Shown here in pieces: positions 1-4,859 of a stretch of DNA of 5,132 nt (its first letter is position 1; each line of letters starts with the position of its first letter). Source of the stretch: Desulfohalobiaceae bacterium (lineage in GTDB: Bacteria > Desulfobacterota > Desulfovibrionia > Desulfovibrionales > Desulfothermaceae); contig JAIPER010000297.1 of assembly GCA_021737115.1 (NCBI GenBank), positions 1-5,132 on the forward strand, read 5' to 3'. A program made the translations under genes and the position numbers. The notes below the pieces were generated by a model. It had not been told where the DNA came from, did not search any database, and saw only the letters and a program-made list of their open reading frames with translations.

Positions 1-10
1 AAGAGTTCTG

Positions 11-577
11 ATGTCATTTCCGGAAAGGAAAATACTCTTGCATATCTGCTGCGGGCCGTGTGCGATCTACCCCCTGCAGGAACTTCTGGGAAAGGGCTAT
101 GAGGTGCTGGGTTTTTTCTACAACCCGAATATCCACCCTCTGCAGGAGTACCTGAAACGGCGGAAAGGGGTAGAACAGGTTGCCGAAAAATTCGGGATCA
201 GGGTCATCTTTCCAGAGAACGAGTACGATCCGGTCCAATACATGCGGCAGGTCGCCTTCCGGGAGAATTCACGCTGCCTGCTCTGTGCCCAGTTGCGGCT
301 GGAGAGGACCCTGGCCATAGCCAGGCGGGGGAAATTCGAGGCCTTCAGCACCACCCTGTTGTACAGCAGGCACCAGAAGCACAACGAGATCGCCGGGCTC
401 GGCCGGGACCTGGCCGGAGGAGGAAGCCTCGGGTTCGTGTACCAGGATTTTCGAGAAGGCTGGCGGCAGGGGATCGAACAGAGCAGGAAGTGGAACATCT
501 ACCGCCAGGAGTACTGCGGCTGCCTGTACAGCGAGTTTGAGCGCTTCCAGGGGTTGCTGTCTCAAGAGAAAAGCTGA
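11..577 (+). CDS. queH: Epoxyqueuosine reductase QueH (DUF208 family)
   Basis: QueH catalyses the last step of queuosine synthesis, reducing epoxyqueuosine to queuosine in the wobble position of GUN-anticodon tRNAs; it is the cobalamin-independent alternative to QueG and acts in the cytoplasm. The 188-residue product is about family length and carries the family signatures in order: HICCGPC at residues 11-17 (Cys13, Cys14, Cys17), YNPNIHP at 37-43, the pair Cys89/Cys92 in SRCLLC, STTLLYSRHQKH at 113-124, DFREGW at 146-151, and YRQEYCGC at 164-171 (Cys169, Cys171). In the family, conserved cysteines hold a [4Fe-4S] cluster and an additional metal site. The ATG at 11 gives a typical N-terminus just ahead of the first cysteine motif. 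AAGAG at 1-5 is a weak ribosome site. The frame stays open to the window edge, so a slightly earlier start cannot be excluded. hemW follows after 10 nt, suggesting cotranscription. Family assignment is from motif recognition. Confidence 0.93.
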   Translation: MSFPERKILLHICCGPCAIYPLQELLGKGYEVLGFFYNPNIHPLQEYLKRRKGVEQVAEKFGIRVIFPENEYDPVQYMRQVAFRENSRCLLCAQLRLERTLAIARRGKFEAFSTTLLYSRHQKHNEIAGLGRDLAGGGSLGFVYQDFREGWRQGIEQSRKWNIYRQEYCGCLYSEFERFQGLLSQEKS

Positions 578-587
578 TTCTGAAAAT

Positions 588-1715
588 ATGCACCTCTATG
601 TCCATGTCCCCTTTTGCCGGAGCAAATGTTCCTACTGCGGTTTTGTCTCCTATCCCTATGATCGGGACCAGGTCGAGGCCTATCTCCAGGCCCTGACCGA
701 GGAAATCCGGATTCTGGGGAAAATGTGGCAAAGACCCAAGGCCTCTACATTGTTTGTGGGAGGAGGAACTCCGAGTCTTCTGACGTCCGTTGAACTGGAG
801 CGGATCTTGCGGGCAATCCGGGACAACTTTTCAGTAGAGCCCGGATGGGAATGCACCCTGGAGGGCAATCCCGAATCCATGGGGTCTCTGGATTATCTCG
901 GGCAGTTGCGGAGTCTGGGGGTCAACCGGGTGAGTCTGGGACTGCAGAGTCTGGACAACAAGAGCCTGACTTTCCTGAATCGAAGGCACAGCGGCGAACA
1001 GGGGATCGAGGCCTGTCGGCTGGCCAGGGAGGCGGGTTTCGAGAATCTGAGCGTCGATCTCCTGTGGTCTGTCCCGGGACAGGATCTCGAGAGGTGGCTT
1101 TTCGAACTTAAGACCCTGGCCGATCTCGGAATCAGGCACATGTCCTGTTATGCGCTCAGCGTCGAGCCCGGAACCGTGCTGGAAGAGCTTGATGGATCCG
1201 GAGACGTTTTCTGGCCGTCCGAAGAGGAGCAGGCCCGGATGTATCTTCAGGGAAGAAGGCTCCTTTGGGAGAAAGGGCTCAAGCAGTACGAGATTTCCAA
1301 TTTTGCAGCCGAGGGGTTTGTCTGTAGGCACAACATGGGCTACTGGCTCGGCCGGGATTATCTCGGGTTCGGTCCGGCAGCGGTTTCCAATGTCGGAACC
1401 CGCCGCTGGAAAAACCCGGAAGGACTCCGGGACTACCTCCAGGCCCAAGCCGGAGATCGGGGTTGTCCAGGCGATGAAAAGGCCGGGTTCAAGGAAAGGG
1501 TCAACGAGCTGCTCATGCTCCGGCTGCGGACCACCCAAGGATTGCCCTTAAAGGAGTACCTGGAGCTGACCGGTCGGGATCTGAGGCTCGAAAACAGGCT
1601 TTTGATCCGGGATTTGGAGCGAAAGGGCCTGATCACCTGCCCAGAGGGGCGTCTTTGCCTGACTCCGGAAGGCATGCTGGTCAGCGACAGCCTGATAACC
1701 AGATTCTTCGAGTAG
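588..1715 (+). CDS. hemW: Radical SAM heme chaperone HemW
   Basis: HemW is the radical-SAM protein formerly annotated as oxygen-independent coproporphyrinogen oxidase-like; in E. coli and Lactococcus it binds heme and helps insert it into respiratory proteins. The 375-residue product matches the family length. CRSKCSYC at residues 10-17 is the CxxxCxxC cluster motif. The next residues are Gly-Phe, so the fourth cysteine typical of genuine HemN is absent, which favours HemW. GGGTPS at 58-63 is the SAM-binding glycine motif, and EGNPE lies at 92-96. YEISNFA at 234-240 and HNMGYW at 248-253 correspond to the HNxxYW motif linked to heme binding. A C-terminal HemN_C-like winged segment covers roughly 300-375. 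I chose the ATG at 588 because translation then opens with MHLYVHVPFC, as in homologues; the frame is open back to a TTG at 537, but that would overlap queH and add 17 residues without family support. Initiation is probably coupled to the queH stop 10 nt upstream, since no strong Shine-Dalgarno is visible. Confidence 0.93.
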   Translation: MHLYVHVPFCRSKCSYCGFVSYPYDRDQVEAYLQALTEEIRILGKMWQRPKASTLFVGGGTPSLLTSVELERILRAIRDNFSVEPGWECTLEGNPESMGSLDYLGQLRSLGVNRVSLGLQSLDNKSLTFLNRRHSGEQGIEACRLAREAGFENLSVDLLWSVPGQDLERWLFELKTLADLGIRHMSCYALSVEPGTVLEELDGSGDVFWPSEEEQARMYLQGRRLLWEKGLKQYEISNFAAEGFVCRHNMGYWLGRDYLGFGPAAVSNVGTRRWKNPEGLRDYLQAQAGDRGCPGDEKAGFKERVNELLMLRLRTTQGLPLKEYLELTGRDLRLENRLLIRDLERKGLITCPEGRLCLTPEGMLVSDSLITRFFE

Positions 1716-1819
1716 ATTTGAAAAGAGGCAGATTCAAGAGTACGGTTCACACCAAGTGCTCCTCCGCTTATACTTTGCTTTCATTGGGCTACGAATCAAG
1801 CTCATGAAGTAAGAATTTA

Positions 1820-1849
1820 GCCCACGGATCACACGGATTGACACGGATA
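1820..1849 (+). repeat. Left terminal inverted repeat
   Basis: Thirty nucleotides beginning GCCCACGGATCACACGGATT, matching the reverse complement of 2004-2033 at 29 of 30 positions. It contains ACGGAT at 1824-1829, 1833-1838 and 1843-1848, so the repeat is itself built from a 9-10-nt sub-repeat. Confidence 0.9.
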
Positions 1850-1861
1850 ATGAAAATACTT

Positions 1862-1893
1862 TTTTGCTGCTGGAATAAGACCCAGCAGCAAAA
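1862..1893 (+). repeat. Hairpin A: perfect 12-bp stem, 8-nt loop
   Basis: TTTTGCTGCTGG at 1862-1873 pairs perfectly with CCAGCAGCAAAA at 1882-1893 around the loop AATAAGAC (1874-1881). Two further G-T wobble pairs could extend the base. Seven loop bases (AATAAGA) are the exact complement of seven loop bases of hairpin D. Confidence 0.88.
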
Positions 1894-1900
1894 GGAGTCA

Positions 1901-1914
1901 TCGCCTTATGGCGA
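1901..1914 (+). repeat. Hairpin B: 5-bp stem, 4-nt loop
   Basis: TCGCC at 1901-1905 pairs with GGCGA at 1910-1914 around the loop TTAT. It is short on its own, but lies at the mirror position of hairpin C. The heptamer CATCGCC at 1899-1905 also occurs in the mirrored right arm. Confidence 0.6.
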
Positions 1915-1938
1915 CATTTCCAAACGAATAGGCTTTTT

Positions 1939-1953
1939 GCCATGCCGCATGGC
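1939..1953 (+). repeat. Hairpin C: 5-bp stem, 5-nt loop
   Basis: GCCAT at 1939-1943 pairs with ATGGC at 1949-1953 around the loop GCCGC, with possible extension by T1938-G1954 and T1937-A1955. It occupies the right-arm position equivalent to hairpin B. Confidence 0.6.
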
Positions 1954-1960
1954 GATGGCA

Positions 1961-1994
1961 TTTGCCTGCCAGCCTCTTATTGCTGGCAGGCAAA
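1961..1994 (+). repeat. Hairpin D: perfect 13-bp stem, 8-nt loop
   Basis: TTTGCCTGCCAGC at 1961-1973 pairs perfectly with GCTGGCAGGCAAA at 1982-1994 around the loop CTCTTATT (1974-1981). Read on the minus strand the loop is AATAAGAG, nearly the loop of hairpin A, although the stem sequence differs. It is followed by AAGAG rather than a T-run, so it is not a standard intrinsic terminator on the plus strand. Confidence 0.9.
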
Positions 1995-2003
1995 AAGAGA
2001 ATC

Positions 2004-2033
2004 TATCCGTGTTAATCCGTGTGATCCGTGGGC
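2004..2033 (-). repeat. Right terminal inverted repeat
   Basis: Reverse complement of the 1820-1849 repeat with one difference (A in place of G at the central position of the left copy, read in the same orientation). It ends 79 nt before the coaX start codon, so it would lie in the coaX leader if transcription enters from upstream. Confidence 0.9.
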
Positions 2034-2100
2034 AATAATCTGCTTTCTGTCATTTTCAAGGTATCGACGGAAGACTACCTCACATCAACTGCCGGGAGAA

Positions 2101-2106
2101 AAGGAG
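2101..2106 (+). promoter_or_regulatory. Shine-Dalgarno of coaX
   Basis: AAGGAG is followed by a 6-nt spacer (CCAGGG) and ATG at 2113. This is the feature that fixes the coaX start, because the frame is otherwise open far upstream through the palindromic element. Confidence 0.85.
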
Positions 2107-2112
2107 CCAGGG

Positions 2113-2895
2113 ATGAATGGGGAACAGGAACTGATTCTGCTCATGGACGTCGGCAACACCAATATGAAGATCGGTCTGGCCAGGGAAAGCAGGATCGTTC
2201 ATTCTTTCGTCCTGCCGACCACCCTTCAGGAAACCAGCGACACCCTGGGGTTGAAGATAGTCGATCTCTGCAGCTATCTCCAGTTGGAGGCCGGAGATAT
2301 CCGGGCCTGGATGGTGTCTTCGGTCGTTCCGCCCTTAAACGAGCTGATCAGGCAGTCGGGTGAGGCCTATTGCCGCTGTCCGGTCCTGTTCGTGCCCGAG
2401 GATGTGCCCCTGCCCCTGATCAATTACTACACCCGTCCCCAGGAAGTGGGAGCGGACAGGCTGGTGACCGCCTTTGCCGCCAGGGAGCTTTTCGATACCC
2501 CGGGTCTGATGGTGGTTGACTTCGGGACCGCCACCACGGTGGAGTGTGTGCAGGACAGGGGCTATCTGGGCGGATTGATCTGCCCAGGGGTCTTGTCTGC
2601 GCTCAATGCCCTGGGTGGAAAAACGGCCAAGCTTCCCAGGATAAGCCTCGAGCTCGATTCAGAGGAGATCAGGATCGGGATGAGCACGGCCCAAAGCCTG
2701 ACCCAGGGGTTTGTGTTCGGCTTTGCTTCCATGATCGAAGGTCTCTGTCACCGGCTCAAGAACAATCTTCAGGGCGAGGTGACGGTTGTGGCCACCGGGG
2801 GGTTTGCCAGGAAGATCCAGCCGGTCTGCCCCTGTCTGCAGGAAGTTCGGGAAAACCTCCTCTTGAAGGGGCTGCTCCTGGCCCATGGGTTATAA
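2113..2895 (+). CDS. coaX: Type III pantothenate kinase
   Basis: CoaX phosphorylates pantothenate with ATP to 4'-phosphopantothenate, the first committed step of coenzyme A synthesis. Type III enzymes are cytoplasmic dimers of the ASKHA fold, need a monovalent cation and are not feedback-inhibited by CoA. The 260-residue product shows the expected motifs: DVGNTN at 12-17 (phosphate-binding loop), GADR at 113-116, DFGTATTVE at 136-144, GGLICPG at 153-159 and ATGG at 227-230. ENLLLKGLLLAHGL closes the protein as in the family. The start at 2113 is set by a good Shine-Dalgarno and by the family N-terminus; upstream in-frame sequence is repeat-derived. The last codon and stop (TTA TAA) appear to come from inserted sequence: a 30-nt copy of the gene's end recurs 74 nt downstream and there continues as LSSK followed by a stop. 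The present protein thus seems to have lost about three terminal residues, probably harmlessly. coaX next to eno is, from memory, a familiar arrangement in Desulfobacterota. Confidence 0.95.
   Translation: MNGEQELILLMDVGNTNMKIGLARESRIVHSFVLPTTLQETSDTLGLKIVDLCSYLQLEAGDIRAWMVSSVVPPLNELIRQSGEAYCRCPVLFVPEDVPLPLINYYTRPQEVGADRLVTAFAARELFDTPGLMVVDFGTATTVECVQDRGYLGGLICPGVLSALNALGGKTAKLPRISLELDSEEIRIGMSTAQSLTQGFVFGFASMIEGLCHRLKNNLQGEVTVVATGGFARKIQPVCPCLQEVRENLLLKGLLLAHGL
2860..2889 (+). repeat. 30-nt direct repeat, copy 1 (inside coaX 3' end)
   Basis: The last 30 nt before the final TTA TAA of coaX, beginning CTCTTGAAGGGGCTGCTCCT, are repeated exactly at 2934-2963 with a 74-nt period. This copy is in frame and encodes the terminal KGLLLAHG segment. 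Confidence 0.95.
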
Positions 2896-2930
2896 GACAG
2901 AGGTCAGATATCAGCGGTCAGAGGTCAGGA
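2896..2930 (+). repeat. Five-unit GTCAGAG-type heptamer array
   Basis: Starting at the first base after the coaX TAA, the sequence divides into five 7-nt units: GACAGAG, GTCAGAT, ATCAGCG, GTCAGAG, GTCAGGA. The consensus is GTCAGAG. The array sits between the two copies of the 30-nt direct repeat. From memory, degenerate GGTCAGA-type heptamers are common in spacers of environmental bacteria. Confidence 0.8.
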
Positions 2931-2933
2931 AGG

Positions 2934-2978
2934 CTCTTGAAGGGGCTGCTCCTGGCCCATGGGCTTTCGTCCAAATAG
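2934..2978 (+). pseudogene. Duplicated 3' tail of coaX
   Basis: 2934-2963 is a perfect copy of 2860-2889. Read in the same phase it continues LSSK and stops at TAG 2976-2978. The simplest reading is that this is the original end of coaX, displaced 74 nt by insertion of a heptamer array together with duplication of 30 nt. The present coaX therefore stops earlier, at 2893-2895. It is too short to be functional on its own. Confidence 0.75.
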
Positions 2979-3045
2979 TGCCTTTATTTTAAAGTACGAC
3001 CGGCGTAGCCAGCCGTGGAGAGATATGGATTTTGTTCTGCGAACA

Positions 3046-3137
3046 TATACTGATCCCATTTTGGTTTTTACAACAAAGACTGGCGACCCCAAGGGTTCAG
3101 GCCCAAATTTCGCAAAAAGCTAAGTTGGATCAGTATA
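3046..3137. repeat. Spaced 11-bp inverted repeat with imperfect inner pairing
   Basis: TATACTGATCC at 3046-3056 is the exact reverse complement of GGATCAGTATA at 3127-3137. The next 19 bases inward still match at about 11 positions, including a run of five T opposite five A, so the arms look like a decayed repeat of roughly 30 nt. The 92-nt unit may be a small mobile-element remnant or a hairpin in the eno leader. It bears no sequence resemblance to the 1820-2033 element. Confidence 0.55.
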
Positions 3138-3183
3138 CAATTATTTCAGCGCATTCAGTTGGTATTGTCAGCTTATGTTTCTT

Positions 3184-3239
3184 GAATCCAAAATCCGCAA
3201 TCCAAAATCCAAAATCTAAAATCCAAAATCCAAAATCCA
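3184..3239 (+). repeat. Eight-unit AAATCCA heptamer array directly before the eno ribosome site
   Basis: Bases 3184-3239 divide without gaps into eight 7-nt units: GAATCCA, AAATCCG, CAATCCA, AAATCCA, AAATCTA and three AAATCCA. The right-hand units are the most uniform. Only AC separates the array from the Shine-Dalgarno. The array contains no G in its last five units, so the leader there would be unstructured. Heptamer repeats of this wording (short tandemly repeated repetitive sequences) are known from cyanobacteria and occur elsewhere. Confidence 0.92.
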
Positions 3240-3241
3240 AC

Positions 3242-3247
3242 AGGAGG
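3242..3247 (+). promoter_or_regulatory. Shine-Dalgarno of eno
   Basis: AGGAGG, a full consensus ribosome site, 5 nt before ATG at 3253. It fixes the eno start and shows that the adjacent heptamer array has not disrupted initiation signals. Confidence 0.93.
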
Positions 3248-3252
3248 CGAGT

Positions 3253-4542
3253 ATGAGCACGATTATCGATGTTTTGGCCAGGGAAATTCTGGATTCCCGG
3301 GGGAATCCGACCATCGAAGTGGAAGTGGAGCTGGAATCTGGGATCCGGGGCAGGGCCGCGGTGCCCTCCGGCGCTTCCACCGGAACCAGGGAGGCCCTGG
3401 AACTCAGGGATAAGGACATGAACCGCTACAACGGAAAAGGGGTGACTAGGGCCGTGGCCAATGTCCAGGAAAAGATCGGTCCGGAACTGATCGGCTTCGA
3501 TTGCCTGGTCCAGCTTGATCTGGATCAGATGCTCCTTGACCTGGACGGTACGGAAAACAAGACCAGTCTCGGGGCCAATGCCATCCTCGGTGTCTCCCTG
3601 GCCGTGGCCAGGGCGGCCGCCGATTACCTGGGACTCCCCCTGTTCCGGTATCTGGGGGGAGTTGGAGCCAGAACCCTGCCCCTGCCCCACATGAACGTCA
3701 TCAACGGCGGAGCCCACGCCCCGAACAACCTGGACATCCAGGAATTTCTGATCATGCCCCAGGGAGCGGACACGTTTTCCGAGGGCCTCAGGATGGGGGC
3801 CGAGACCTTCCATGCCTTGAAGAAGATCCTTTCCAAAGACGGACACATCACCTCGGTCGGAGACGAAGGGGGCTTCGCCCCGAATCTCGAATCCCATGAA
3901 CAGGCCTTTGCCTATATCGTGAAAGCCATTGAAGAGGCCGGATATCAGCCAGGCAAAGACGTCACCCTGGGCATCGATGCGGCGGCTTCCGAGTTCTTTG
4001 AACAGGGACTCTACACCTTGTCCGGTGAGAAAAAGCAGTTGAACTCCAGGGAACTGGCGGACTACTACCAGGACCTCTGCTCCAGGTTTCCCATTGTTTC
4101 CATAGAAGACGGCCATGCGGAACAGGACTGGGAAGGCTGGAAGATCCTGACCGACAACCTCGGCTCGAAGATCCAGATTGTAGGCGACGATGTCTTTGTG
4201 ACCAACCCCACGATCTTTGCCCAGGGCATCAAATCCGGCATAGCCAACTCCATCCTGATCAAGCTCAATCAGATCGGGACCCTGTCCGAGACCTTGACCA
4301 CCATAGAGCTGGCCAAGAACAACGGCTACACCAACGTGGTCTCCCACCGTTCCGGCGAGACCGAAGACTCTTTCATCGCCGATCTGGCTGTTGCCGTGAA
4401 CGGGGGCCAGATCAAAACCGGCTCTCTGAGCAGGAGCGACAGGCTGGCCAAATACAACCGCCTGCTGCGCATCGAAGACAATCTGGAAGATGCGGCCCTG
4501 TATCACGGGCCGGTTCTGGCGGAGAAATGGGGGCTTAAATAG
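3253..4542 (+). CDS. eno: Enolase (phosphopyruvate hydratase)
   Basis: Enolase interconverts 2-phosphoglycerate and phosphoenolpyruvate in glycolysis and gluconeogenesis; it is a cytoplasmic, magnesium-dependent enzyme, and in some bacteria also binds the RNA degradosome. The 429-residue product is full length (about 430 is usual) with an N-terminal lid domain and a TIM-barrel C-domain. Visible active-site elements: SGASTG loop at 39-44, HMNVINGGAHA at 146-156 with His155, GDEGG with acid/base Glu205, metal ligands Asp242 (GIDAAASEFF), Glu285 (IEDG) and Asp312 (VGDD), base Lys337 (ILIKLNQIG), SHRSGETED at 364-372, and Lys388 in QIKTGSLSRSDR. All expected catalytic residues are present. One small oddity is His288 in IEDGHAEQDW, where a hydrophobic residue is more usual. 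The start is set by the AGGAGG site and the canonical opening. It is flanked on both sides by heptamer arrays, 13 nt before its start and 3 nt after its stop. Long antisense open frames over it are not genes. Confidence 0.99.
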   Translation: MSTIIDVLAREILDSRGNPTIEVEVELESGIRGRAAVPSGASTGTREALELRDKDMNRYNGKGVTRAVANVQEKIGPELIGFDCLVQLDLDQMLLDLDGTENKTSLGANAILGVSLAVARAAADYLGLPLFRYLGGVGARTLPLPHMNVINGGAHAPNNLDIQEFLIMPQGADTFSEGLRMGAETFHALKKILSKDGHITSVGDEGGFAPNLESHEQAFAYIVKAIEEAGYQPGKDVTLGIDAAASEFFEQGLYTLSGEKKQLNSRELADYYQDLCSRFPIVSIEDGHAEQDWEGWKILTDNLGSKIQIVGDDVFVTNPTIFAQGIKSGIANSILIKLNQIGTLSETLTTIELAKNNGYTNVVSHRSGETEDSFIADLAVAVNGGQIKTGSLSRSDRLAKYNRLLRIEDNLEDAALYHGPVLAEKWGLK

Positions 4543-4545
4543 CGT

Positions 4546-4795
4546 GGAGCGGGGAGCTCGGAGCGGGGAGTTGGGAAGCTCGGAGCTCGGAGCTCGGAGC
4601 GGGGAGCGGGGAGTTGGGAAGCGCGGAGCGCGGAGCTCGGAGCGGGGAGCGGGGAGCGTGGAGCTCGGAGTGCGGAGCGCGGAGTTCGGAACGCGGAGTG
4701 GGGAAACGCGGAGTGGGGAAACGCGGAGCGGGGAGCGTTGAAGGGGAAATGGGGAAAAGTGGAGCTCGGAGTGCGGAAGGCAGAGTGCGGAGCTA
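4546..4795 (+). repeat. 35-unit GGAGNNN heptamer array
   Basis: The 250 nt starting 3 nt after the eno stop divide without remainder into 35 consecutive units: 30 of 7 nt and 5 of 8 nt. The core is GGAG followed by a variable triplet (CGG, CTC, CGC, TGC, TTG, CGT and others). All five 8-nt units begin GGAA, as if an extra A were inserted. Larger blocks recur: GGAGCGGGGAGTTGGGAAGC twice (4560-4579 and 4598-4622 region, with one more or fewer unit nearby), and GGAGTGGGGAAACGC twice in tandem. Units near the right end (about 4735-4765) are degenerate. The plus strand is very purine-rich with many G-runs, so R-loop or G-quadruplex formation downstream of eno is conceivable. Because 7 is not a multiple of 3 and units lack stops, long meaningless open frames cross it on both strands. 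Confidence 0.95.
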
Positions 4796-4830
4796 ATGGA
4801 TTCAAAATTGGACATTTCACAGGTTTCAGG

Positions 4831-4859
4831 TGTCAGCTTTGCCTCTGGCAAAGCTGACA
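4831..4859 (+). terminator. Perfect 13-bp hairpin downstream of eno, possible terminator
   Basis: TGTCAGCTTTGCC at 4831-4843 pairs perfectly with GGCAAAGCTGACA at 4847-4859 around a TCT triloop. It is followed by the AT-rich TATAATTAATTAATATATAA, not by a clean T-run, so intrinsic termination is uncertain. It is the strongest simple hairpin downstream of eno, about 290 nt past the stop and after the heptamer array. It could equally be a palindromic repeat unit or an mRNA 3'-end stabiliser. Confidence 0.4.

Larger units (their letters stand above)
1820..2033. mobile_element. MITE-like palindromic element with 30-nt terminal inverted repeats and four internal hairpins
   Basis: The outer 30 nt (1820-1849) and the reverse complement of 2004-2033 are identical except at one position (G1840 opposite T2013, a G-U wobble in RNA). 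Each end contains ACGGAT three times. Inside lie, in order, hairpin A (1862-1893), hairpin B (1901-1914), hairpin C (1939-1953) and hairpin D (1961-1994). The layout is mirror-symmetric: A lies 42 nt from the left edge and D 39 nt from the right edge. No coding frame longer than about 70 codons lies inside, so any mobility would need proteins supplied in trans. No target-site duplication is obvious at the edges. From memory, ends of the form CACGGATnnACACGGAT recur in spacers of many environmental bacteria, sometimes around genes for GxxExxY-family proteins; that link is recollection and untested here. It could instead be a transcribed structured RNA. Confidence 0.7.
1716..2112. other. hemW-coaX spacer without genes
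   Basis: This 397-nt spacer contains no credible gene. Bases 1716-1819 show no clear promoter, terminator or repeat. Bases 1820-2033 are the palindromic element described separately. Bases 2034-2112 lead into coaX and contain its ribosome-binding site. The open reading frames here are short and run through the inverted repeats, or are simply upstream extensions of the coaX frame (open back to 1942). No convincing sigma-70 promoter for coaX could be picked by eye, so whether coaX is transcribed from hemW or from its own start is unresolved. Confidence 0.7.
2896..3252. other. coaX-eno spacer without genes
   Basis: This 357-nt spacer has no credible gene. Left to right it holds the GTCAGAG array, the duplicated coaX tail, about 70 nt with nothing obvious, a spaced inverted repeat (3046-3137), a stretch to 3183 that should contain the eno promoter, the AAATCCA heptamer array and the eno ribosome site. 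TATACT at 3046, TACAAT at 3136 and TATGTT at 3174 resemble -10 boxes, but none has a matching -35 at 16-18 nt, so no promoter is called. A frame running across 3032-3256 is rejected as coding. Confidence 0.7.

Noticed and set aside
537..587. Upstream TTG start for hemW
   Set aside because: It would overlap queH by 41 nt and add residues absent from HemW homologues; ATG 588 gives the canonical opening.
1862..1994. Intrinsic terminators of hemW (hairpins A and D)
   Set aside because: Neither stem is followed by a T-run on the plus strand, and both are part of a larger symmetric element; hairpin A is preceded, not followed, by T residues.
1942..2112. N-terminal extension of coaX by 57 codons
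   Set aside because: The extension translates the palindromic element, while a good Shine-Dalgarno and the family N-terminus place the start at 2113.
3032..3256. 74-codon frame ahead of eno
   Set aside because: It has a non-ATG start, runs through the inverted repeat and the AAATCCA array, and shows no motif or ribosome site.
4546..4795. CRISPR array
   Set aside because: Units are contiguous 7-8 nt with no spacers and no cas genes; it is a simple heptamer tandem array.
4490..4820. Low-complexity open frames (Gly-Ala-Arg-Ser or Ala-Pro-Arg-Ser rich) on both strands after eno
   Set aside because: They are translations of the 7-nt repeat cycling through three frames; they have no ribosome site and no protein-like composition.
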